Source: Streptomyces ferrugineus (GTDB lineage: Bacteria; Actinomycetota; Actinomycetes; Streptomycetales; Streptomycetaceae). From it: DNA of 64,000 bases. This document shows positions 58,372 through 64,000 of this stretch, one piece after another. The notes below the pieces were generated by a model, which ran no database searches, had not been told where the DNA came from, and saw only the letters and a program-made list of their open reading frames with translations. Location: positions 7,316,001-7,380,000 of the forward strand of contig NZ_CP063373.1 of the NCBI RefSeq assembly GCF_015160855.1. Reading direction: 5' to 3'. The translations under genes and the position numbers were made by a program. Every line of letters starts with the position of its first letter. The stretch's first letter is position 1.

Positions 58372-59082
58372 GTGAACAGCGATCCTTCGATTGACAGCCC
58401 CTTTCGGTCCGAGCCGGGCGCACGCGACGCCGCGCCGCAGTTCGTGCTCCCGCTCGTCGTGCGTATCGAGCGGGGCGCTCCCCCCGCCCGCACCGACGCC
58501 CTGGAGACCTCCGCCCGCGCCGTGCTGGTGATCCTCGGCGACGAACGCTCCGCCGGCGACGGCGAGTGGGCGCAGGCCATGCGCGACTGGCAGGACGCCC
58601 GGATCCGCAAGGTGGTGCGGCGGGCCCGCGGGGCCGAGTGGCGGCGGGCCGAGGGGCTGCCGGGGATCACCGTCACCGGGAAGTCGGCCGAGGTGCGGGT
58701 CTTCCCGCCCGTGCCGTTGGACGGGTGGCCCAGGGAACTGGCCAAGCTCCAGGTGTCCGGCACCGACCTCGACGACCCCGAGCCGCCCGTGGACGCCGAT
58801 GCGTCGGCGCCGGTGCTGTGGCTCAACCCCGAACTCGACATGTCGGCCGGCAAGGCCATGGCGCAGACGGGCCACGCGGCACAGCTCGCCTGGTGGGAGC
58901 TGTCGGACGAGGAGCGGGCAGCGTGGCGCGACGCGGGGTTTCCACTGTCCGTGCGGACCGCGGAGCCGAGGCGCTGGCGTGAACTGACGAGCGCCGGGCT
59001 GCCGTTGGTGCGGGACGCGGGGTTCACGGAGATCGCGCCCGGCTCGTGCACCGTCGTCGCGGACCATCCGGCGCTGCGGTAG
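58372..59082 (+). CDS. Peptidyl-tRNA hydrolase Pth2-like protein
   Basis: A 236-residue protein. The C-terminal half has WLNPELDMSAGKAMAQTGHAAQLAWWELSDEE, matching the Pth2 core (MGKGKIAAQCGHA-type), and ends FTEIAPGSCTVVADHPAL, like the T..I.PGS.TV motif of Pth2. The N-terminal ~120 residues are an actinobacterial extension. Pth2 frees peptides from tRNA; this may differ in substrate. GTG start at 58372, 35 bases from the divergent ABC gene. Confidence 0.75.
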   Translation: MNSDPSIDSPFRSEPGARDAAPQFVLPLVVRIERGAPPARTDALETSARAVLVILGDERSAGDGEWAQAMRDWQDARIRKVVRRARGAEWRRAEGLPGITVTGKSAEVRVFPPVPLDGWPRELAKLQVSGTDLDDPEPPVDADASAPVLWLNPELDMSAGKAMAQTGHAAQLAWWELSDEERAAWRDAGFPLSVRTAEPRRWRELTSAGLPLVRDAGFTEIAPGSCTVVADHPALR

Positions 59083-59446
59083 GCACGGCCCCGGCTTACC
59101 GTGGTGGGCGAGTACGGGATCGTGATCCCGGACGACGCCGTCGTCGACGCCGAGACCCCGGGCCGATCGTCTCGGACGACGGCCTGCGTGTGCTGGACGT
59201 ATGGACGCCACCTCGCGGCTGAGCCATATCCACGACCTCTTTGCGGCCTGAACGCTCCCGCCGTCCCGCGCGTACCTCCTGGTGCCGATTGGCCACGATG
59301 CCCGGGCGCGGGTCCCAACCTCAAATGTTGCTCTGAAGGCGGCCCCCGAGGGGTTCGGGCCGGCCCGGCGGGGCCATACCCCCGTCACGTCCGGCGGGTC
59401 CGAGGAGACGGGGCGGGCGGGTACGGAAGAGGCCGAGGAGGGGACG
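59083..59446 (+). pseudogene. Gene-poor stretch with a possible frameshifted small-gene remnant (59101-59222)
   Basis: No intact gene is seen. From 59101, VVGEYGIVIPDDAVVDAETPG reads well, and after a one-base frame change near 59160 the text continues PIVSDDGLRVLDVWTPPRG to a stop at 59220-59222. That looks like a short protein broken by one indel. The rest (59223-59446) shows no gene; it ends with GAGGAGGGG, the ribosome site for the DUF692 gene. Confidence 0.35.
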
Positions 59447-60847
59447 ATGGAGCGACTGGGCACGGGAATCGGATGGCGTCCGGAGATCGCGGACGCCGTG
59501 GAGCGCATGCCGGGCATCGACTGGGTCGAGACCGTCGCCGAGAACGTCTGCCCCGGGCATCTTCCGCCGTCCCTGGTACGGCTGCGGGAGCGCGGGGTGA
59601 CCGTGATCCCGCACGGTGTCTCGCTGGGCCTGGGCGGCGCGGAGCGGCCCGACGCCGGTCGGCTGGCCGTGCTCGCCGAGCGGGTCGAGGCGCTGGGGGC
59701 GCCGCTGGTGACCGAGCACATCGCGTTCGTACGGGCGGGCGGGCCGATGACGGCGTCCCCGCGGCTGGAGGCGGGGCATCTGCTGCCGGTGCCGCGTACC
59801 CGGGACGCCCTCGACGTGCTGTGCGAGAACGTCCGTGTCGCACAGGACGCGCTGCCGGTGCCGCTGGCCGTGGAGAACATCGCGGCGCTCATCTCCTGGC
59901 CGGGCGAGGAGATGACCGAGGGACAGTTCCTGTACGAACTGGCCGACCGGACCGGCGTACGGCTGCTGATCGATGTCGCCAACCTGCACACCAACCACGT
60001 CAACCGGGGCGAGGACCCGGCCAAGGCGCTCGCCGAGCTGCCGCTGGAGGCCATCGCGTACGTCCATGTCGCGGGCGGCTTCGAACGCGACGGCGTCTGG
60101 CACGACAGCCACGCCCACCCCGTCCCCCAGCCGGTCCTCGACATCCTGACCGACCTCGCCTCCCGGGTGTCCCCGCCGGGGGTCCTGCTGGAGCGCGACG
60201 AGAACTTCCCCGAACCGGCCGAGCTGGAGCGGGAGTTGGGGGCGATTCGGGCGGCCTTGGAGAAGGGCGGCGCCGAGCGGGCCACGCCGACGGAGGGGGC
60301 CGTGCCGACGGAGGGGGCCGCGTCGGAGGAGCGGGAGAAGCCGGCGCCGGCCCAGGACGCCCTCGCGGAAGGGGCGCCGCCGGCCCAAGACGCCCTCACC
60401 GAGGGGACGAAGCCGGTCCAGGACGCCCTCGCCCCCGCCCGTCAGCGGCTCGCCCTCGCGCAGGCCGCCCTGCTCTCCGCGCTCGTCGCCGGGACGCCCG
60501 TGCCCGAGGGGTTCGACCGGGTGCGGCTCGGGGTGCAGGCGCGGGCGCTCGCCGGGAAGCGGGCGGATGTCGTGGCGAAGGTGGCGCCGGAGTTGCCGGT
60601 GATCCTCGGGGACGGATACCGGCGGGCCTTCCTCGCGTACACGCACGGGCATCCGATGGCCGACGGCTATCGGCGGGACGCGCTGGACTTCGCCGGGTAT
60701 CTGCTGGCCGAGGGGCGCTGCGAAGACGCGCGGGTGCGGGCGGAGTTGCGGGAGTGGTGGCTGGAGCGGTCGGGGCCGAAGCCCAGGTCGCGGCGGCCGG
60801 GGGTACGGCTGGCCCGGGCCACCCGTCGGGTTCTGCTGCGACGCTGA
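59447..60847 (+). CDS. DUF692-family (MbnB/TglH-like) TIM-barrel protein with fused C-terminal domain
   Basis: A 466-residue protein. ATG at 59447 follows GAGGAGGGG; longer starts lack one. The barrel (1-~270) has [84 protein letters not shown] and ERDENFP, the His/Glu/Asp/Asn ligands of the DUF692 iron oxygenase family. Residues ~275-330 form a linker with [13 protein letters not shown] repeats. The C-terminal ~130 residues ([42 protein letters not shown]) make a second helical domain. DUF692 enzymes such as MbnB modify Cys in RiPP peptides; no precursor peptide was seen here. Confidence 0.85.
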   Translation: MERLGTGIGWRPEIADAVERMPGIDWVETVAENVCPGHLPPSLVRLRERGVTVIPHGVSLGLGGAERPDAGRLAVLAERVEALGAPLVTEHIAFVRAGGPMTASPRLEAGHLLPVPRTRDALDVLCENVRVAQDALPVPLAVENIAALISWPGEEMTEGQFLYELADRTGVRLLIDVANLHTNHVNRGEDPAKALAELPLEAIAYVHVAGGFERDGVWHDSHAHPVPQPVLDILTDLASRVSPPGVLLERDENFPEPAELERELGAIRAALEKGGAERATPTEGAVPTEGAASEEREKPAPAQDALAEGAPPAQDALTEGTKPVQDALAPARQRLALAQAALLSALVAGTPVPEGFDRVRLGVQARALAGKRADVVAKVAPELPVILGDGYRRAFLAYTHGHPMADGYRRDALDFAGYLLAEGRCEDARVRAELREWWLERSGPKPRSRRPGVRLARATRRVLLRR

Positions 60848-60872
60848 GCGGGCGCCGCCCGGCAGTGAGTGT

Positions 60873-60892
60873 GCCGGGGTTAACACCCCGGC
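60873..60892. terminator. Hairpin after the DUF692 gene
   Basis: GCCGGGGT (60873-60880) pairs exactly with ACCCCGGC (60885-60892) around the loop TAAC, 25 bases after the stop codon. Confidence 0.75.
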
Positions 60893-61084
60893 CCGCATCA
60901 CGGGTCTTGGCGACGTTTCGTCCTCATATGTCGCCGCAGATCACCCGCTGTCACTTCCCATTCGCCCGCATTCGCCCCGCTTGCAACCATTCGCTCCTGT
61001 ACGGCAGTTGGCGTAAGCGCCGAAGTAATATGCCAACCCGACCCTCGAAGCGCACTAACGTGCGGTGCCGCAACAGGAGGCACC

Positions 61085-61900
61085 ATGCGACCGCGACCCC
61101 CCGTCAAGGGCCGAGGCATCTTCAGCGGCACCGGGATCATCATCACCGGCCTGGCGGCGACGCTGCTGGCGATGATCTTCCCGATCTGGTCGTACGCCGA
61201 CCGGTCCGGGACGGGTCTGGACGCACTGAACGCCGAGACCGTCTCGACCGGGTACGGGCCGCTGTCCGCCCTCGACCGCGACTTCCTCACCAAGGTCCGG
61301 CTGGCCGGGCTGTGGGAGCTGCCCGCCGGCGAGCAGGCCAGGAGCAAGGGCACGACCCCGGCCGTACGAACCGCGGGGGAGCATCTGGTCGAGGGGCACA
61401 TGTTCCTGGACGAGCGGGTGCGCGACGTCGCCGCCAGGCTGAGCCTCGCGCTGCCCAACGAGCCCACCGAGCAGCAGCGGGCATGGCTGGCGACCCTGGA
61501 CGCGGCCCAGGGCGTCGCGTACGACCGGGAGTTCGCCAACATCCTGCGGCTGGCGCACGGCAAGGTGTTCTCCGTCGTCGCCCAGGTCCGGGCCAGTACC
61601 CGCAACTCCCTGGTGCGCAAGCTCGCCGACGACGCCAACACCGCCGTGCTGGACCACATCACGGTCCTGGAGGCCACCGGTTACGTCGACTTCGACGCCC
61701 TGGCCCGGGACATGGTCGCCGACAGCACCCCTCCGCTCACCCCCGCCCCGGCCCCGCCGGGTCCGACCACCGACCCCGCCCCGGCCGTCCCGGTGACCCC
61801 GTCCCCGTCGCCGACCTACAGCCTGCCGCCGGCCGTGACCAGCCCGCGCGCAACAATTCCGGCAAGTACTGAAAAAGCACCCCAAGACCGCAACCAATAA
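61085..61900 (+). CDS. DUF4142 secreted protein (copy 2)
   Basis: A 271-residue exported protein. ATG at 61085 has AGGAGG seven bases upstream. Signal segment GTGIIITGLAATLLAMIFPIW, then the DUF4142 domain: YGPLSALDRDFLTKVRLAGLW, RTAGEHLVEGHMFLDERVRD, LPNEPTEQQRAWLATLDAAQGV, ARDMVADSTPP. It matches the protein at 21215-21964 along the full domain. The tail is Pro/Ser/Thr-rich. Between DUF692 and TIGR04222-like genes, so it may be part of that system. Confidence 0.85.
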   Translation: MRPRPPVKGRGIFSGTGIIITGLAATLLAMIFPIWSYADRSGTGLDALNAETVSTGYGPLSALDRDFLTKVRLAGLWELPAGEQARSKGTTPAVRTAGEHLVEGHMFLDERVRDVAARLSLALPNEPTEQQRAWLATLDAAQGVAYDREFANILRLAHGKVFSVVAQVRASTRNSLVRKLADDANTAVLDHITVLEATGYVDFDALARDMVADSTPPLTPAPAPPGPTTDPAPAVPVTPSPSPTYSLPPAVTSPRATIPASTEKAPQDRNQ

Positions 61901-61968
61901 TTGAGAAACCCCCACGGCGAGCAACCAACTCCGCGAGAGCGGCGGCGGTTTAGCCGCAAAATGGTGCC

Positions 61969-62760
61969 ATGTTCTGGGTGCTTCTTCTGCTGCTGGCCTG
62001 GGCCGTCGCCGGCACAGCGTGCACACGGCTGTGCCTGGCCGCCGTACACACCGCGGCCATGGACAGGAACGAGGCGACCACGGCCCGGGACCACGATCTG
62101 ACGCTGTACGAGGCCGCGTTCCTGTCCGGCGGCCCCCGGCGGGTCGCCGATCTGACCCTCGTCTCCATGGCGCGCCAGCAGCGGCTGCTGCTCGCGCACA
62201 CCGGCTGGGCGACGGTCGTCGACCCGCGCGGACGGGACGAGATGGAGCGCTCGGTGATAGGGGCCATCGGGCCGCAGGGCCAGTCCCGGATCGAGCCGGT
62301 GCGGGACGCCGCGGCCGCCGCCGACGCGGTGGGCAGCCTCGCCGACCGCCTGGTCAGCGCGGGCCTCGCCGTGCCCGCCGAGGCGCGCGACGGAATAGGC
62401 GCCGCGATCCGTCAGGTGCGGCTCGCCGCGGCGGTCGTGGCCGCGCTGGGGGTGATCGCGCTGCTGGCGCCCGCCCAGTCGGAGATGCCGGCGCACCTGA
62501 TCGCGCTGTGGTTCGCGCTGCCCTTCGTGCTCACCCTGAGTTGCCTGGCCATCGCCCGCGTCGAGATCCACCCGTACGCGCGGTGGGCCTCCCCGGCCGG
62601 GCAGCGGCTGTTGAGCGCCCTGGTGAGGCGTTCCGGGGACGGCGACGACCGTACATACCTCACCTTCGTCGCGGTACGCGGTGTGCGCGCGATCGGCGAG
62701 CCGGACCTGCGCGCGGCCTTCGCGCATCGCGAGCACGAGGCGTCGCACTGGCACGACTGA
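61969..62760 (+). CDS. TIGR04222-type membrane protein
   Basis: A 263-residue membrane protein. N-terminal helix MFWVLLLLLAWAVAGTACTR, a conserved cytoplasmic part with DLTLYEAAFLSGGPRRVADLTLVSMARQQRLLLAH, then two helices (AAAVVAALGVIALLAP; LIALWFALPFVLTLSCLAI). AAFLSGGPRRV is the TIGR04222 hallmark, a domain often next to DUF692 in actinobacteria. C-terminal part is soluble and His-rich at its end (HREHEASHWHD). Start at 61969 lacks a good ribosome site; ATG 61961 is out of frame. Confidence 0.8.
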   Translation: MFWVLLLLLAWAVAGTACTRLCLAAVHTAAMDRNEATTARDHDLTLYEAAFLSGGPRRVADLTLVSMARQQRLLLAHTGWATVVDPRGRDEMERSVIGAIGPQGQSRIEPVRDAAAAADAVGSLADRLVSAGLAVPAEARDGIGAAIRQVRLAAAVVAALGVIALLAPAQSEMPAHLIALWFALPFVLTLSCLAIARVEIHPYARWASPAGQRLLSALVRRSGDGDDRTYLTFVAVRGVRAIGEPDLRAAFAHREHEASHWHD

Positions 62761-62763
62761 CGG

Positions 62764-62787
62764 CTCCGGGGCCGACGGGCCCCGGAG
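62764..62787. terminator. Terminator hairpin after the TIGR04222-type gene
   Basis: CTCCGGGGCC (62764-62773) pairs exactly with GGCCCCGGAG (62778-62787) around GACG, four bases after the stop codon. Confidence 0.85.
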
Positions 62788-62898
62788 TTGATGACGCATA
62801 GGGGGCAATGCGGCGACATCGGCGAGGCGGTGCTTGCCTTCGTCAACAGACGAACGAAATATCCCTTTTGTTGCTGCCGTGCACCGAAGGGAAACGTG

Positions 62899-64000
62899 AT
62901 GAGAGCTGCCGCCCTCTACTCCGCCGCGGGGGCCATGCTCCTGTCCGCCCTCTCCCTGGCCCCGGCCGGCGACGCCGGGGCCGCGCCGGGCGCGGACGAG
63001 CGGTACGGCACGACGGTCGCCGTCGCGCGCGCCAAGGCGGCCGGTATCGCCTTCGGCGACTGCCCCGAGGACCAGGGCCTGCCGGGCCATGTGCAGTGCG
63101 GCACGGTGTCCGTCCCGCTGGACTACGCACACCCCGAGGGCAGGCAGATCAAGCTGCTGGTCAGCCGGGCCCGAGCCACGCACAAGGACCCGCACAACAG
63201 CAAGCACCGGGTGCCGGGACAGGGTGCCCTGGTCTACAACCCGGGCGGACCGGGCGCCTCCGGCCTGCAGTTCCCCCTGATCGGGGTCCTCCCGGCGTGG
63301 AAGCGACTGGCCGCCGCCTACGACCTGGTGGGCTACGCCCCGCGCGGCGTGGGGCCGTCCGCGCCGCTGTCCTGCGAGGACCCCAAGCACTACTTCAAGG
63401 GGCCCACGCAGGCACCGATGCACCCCTCGGAGGCATACAAGGCGGAGCGCGTCGCCCGGGCCAAGGCCTACGCCCGGGGCTGCGCCGAGCGGACCGGGAG
63501 CGCGCTGCAGCACTACAACTCCCTCAACAACGCCCGTGATCTGGACGTCCTGCGCGCCGCCCTCGGCCAGTCGAAGCTGACGTTCATGGGCGCGTCGTAC
63601 GGCACCTACTTCGGCGCGCTGTACGCGCACATGTTCCCCTCGCACGTGCGGCGGATGGTGTTCGACTCGGCGGTCAACCCGGACCCCCGGCAGATCTGGT
63701 ACTACAACAACCTCGCCCAGTCCGCCGCGTTCGAGGGGCGCTGGACGGACTTCCGGGAGTGGGTCGCCGAGCACGACGACGTGTACGGGCTCGGCAGCAC
63801 CGCCGGCGAGGTGCTGCGCAACTACGAGAAGGTGCGGGCGCGGCTGGCCGTGAAGCCGGCCGGCGGGAAGATCGGGCCGGGGCAGTTGCAGGAGGCGTTC
63901 TTGCAGGCCGGCTACTACGACGACTACTGGCCCTCGCGGGCGCAGGCGCTGTCGGCGTATCTGAAGGGCGACTCCAAGCCGCTGGTCGAGCTGGCCGCGC
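62899..64000 (+). CDS. Secreted alpha/beta-hydrolase, tripeptidyl aminopeptidase (SlpD/SlpE) type, 5' part
   Basis: The first 367 residues of an exported peptidase; the gene runs off the window. A signal peptide (AALYSAAGAMLLSALSLAPAGDAGA) is followed by FGDCPEDQGLPGHVQCGTVSVPLDYAHPEGRQI, the usual start of the mature enzyme, oxyanion-region LVYNPGGPGASG, DLVGYAPRGVGPSAPL, and the nucleophile elbow GASYGT (Ser about 235). This group removes tripeptides from secreted proteins. ATG at 62899 in GTGATG; GAAGG is about seven bases upstream. Confidence 0.9.
   Translation, partial: MRAAALYSAAGAMLLSALSLAPAGDAGAAPGADERYGTTVAVARAKAAGIAFGDCPEDQGLPGHVQCGTVSVPLDYAHPEGRQIKLLVSRARATHKDPHNSKHRVPGQGALVYNPGGPGASGLQFPLIGVLPAWKRLAAAYDLVGYAPRGVGPSAPLSCEDPKHYFKGPTQAPMHPSEAYKAERVARAKAYARGCAERTGSALQHYNSLNNARDLDVLRAALGQSKLTFMGASYGTYFGALYAHMFPSHVRRMVFDSAVNPDPRQIWYYNNLAQSAAFEGRWTDFREWVAEHDDVYGLGSTAGEVLRNYEKVRARLAVKPAGGKIGPGQLQEAFLQAGYYDDYWPSRAQALSAYLKGDSKPLVELAA

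Noticed and set aside
1..64000. tRNA, rRNA, CRISPR arrays, IS elements, phage genes, att sites
   Set aside because: None could be recognised by eye on either strand; no regular short repeats with spacers, no transposase or integrase text. A covariance-model scan would be needed to exclude small RNAs.

Overview
The window is high-GC actinobacterial chromosome, almost certainly Streptomyces. Signs of this are the G/C-rich third codon positions, many GTG starts, short intergenic gaps, a conservon (cvnABCD), an iron box of the DmdR type, hundreds of bases of antisense open frames that are plain codon-bias shadows, and two family-typical Streptomyces repeats lying inside genes. No rRNA, tRNA, CRISPR array, insertion sequence or prophage gene was seen. 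Function calls come from reading the protein sequences and from recalled knowledge of families; no database search was run.

Layout. 1-10205: a glycine betaine/choline-type ABC importer on the minus strand (ATPase, two permeases, and a binding protein cut by the window edge). It is split by a plus-strand conservon cvnABCD (1207-5170) and a broken ridA-like gene. A minus-strand OmpR-type two-component system follows (8062-10205). 10356-16793: a flavin redox cassette (membrane ferric-reductase-like flavoprotein, FMN-binding lipoprotein-like protein, ApbE flavin transferase) divergent from the two-component system, then a membrane-anchored molybdopterin oxidoreductase with a small membrane partner, a polytopic membrane protein, and a DUF2470 gene behind an iron box. 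16968-22619: a 990-residue GAF/SpoIIE phosphatase with its own anti-sigma-type kinase domain, a secreted hydrolase, a DUF4142 secreted protein and an Rv1733c-type membrane protein.

22697-42103 is a glycan-use island: secreted GH84 with a beta-propeller, SIS-domain protein, RpiR-type regulator, a very large GH38 alpha-mannosidase, a sugar ABC importer lacking its own ATPase, a GH3 glycosidase, a BadF/NAGK-type sugar kinase, a clan GH-A (GH5-like) hydrolase and a NagZ-type GH3. A repeated near-palindrome (ATGGTT n5 AACCAT and variants) sits before the SIS gene, the mannosidase, the binding protein and the kinase/hydrolase divergent pair, so one regulator, probably the local RpiR protein, may control the set. 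Apart from the exported GH84 and the lipoprotein, the enzymes lack signal peptides. The likely scheme is: trim outside, import oligosaccharide, finish hydrolysis and phosphorylate inside.

42342-64000: mostly core genes (PP2C phosphatase, msrB, murC, a RibD-like reductase, zapE), a beta-carbonic anhydrase/SulP anion transporter pair, an SPFH protein, a Tat-exported PhoX-type phosphatase, a Ser/Thr kinase, a polysaccharide deacetylase whose start codon lies in a long palindrome, an ABC pair, a Pth2-like hydrolase, and a DUF692 - DUF4142 - TIGR04222-like cluster. The window ends inside a secreted alpha/beta-hydrolase (tripeptidyl aminopeptidase type).
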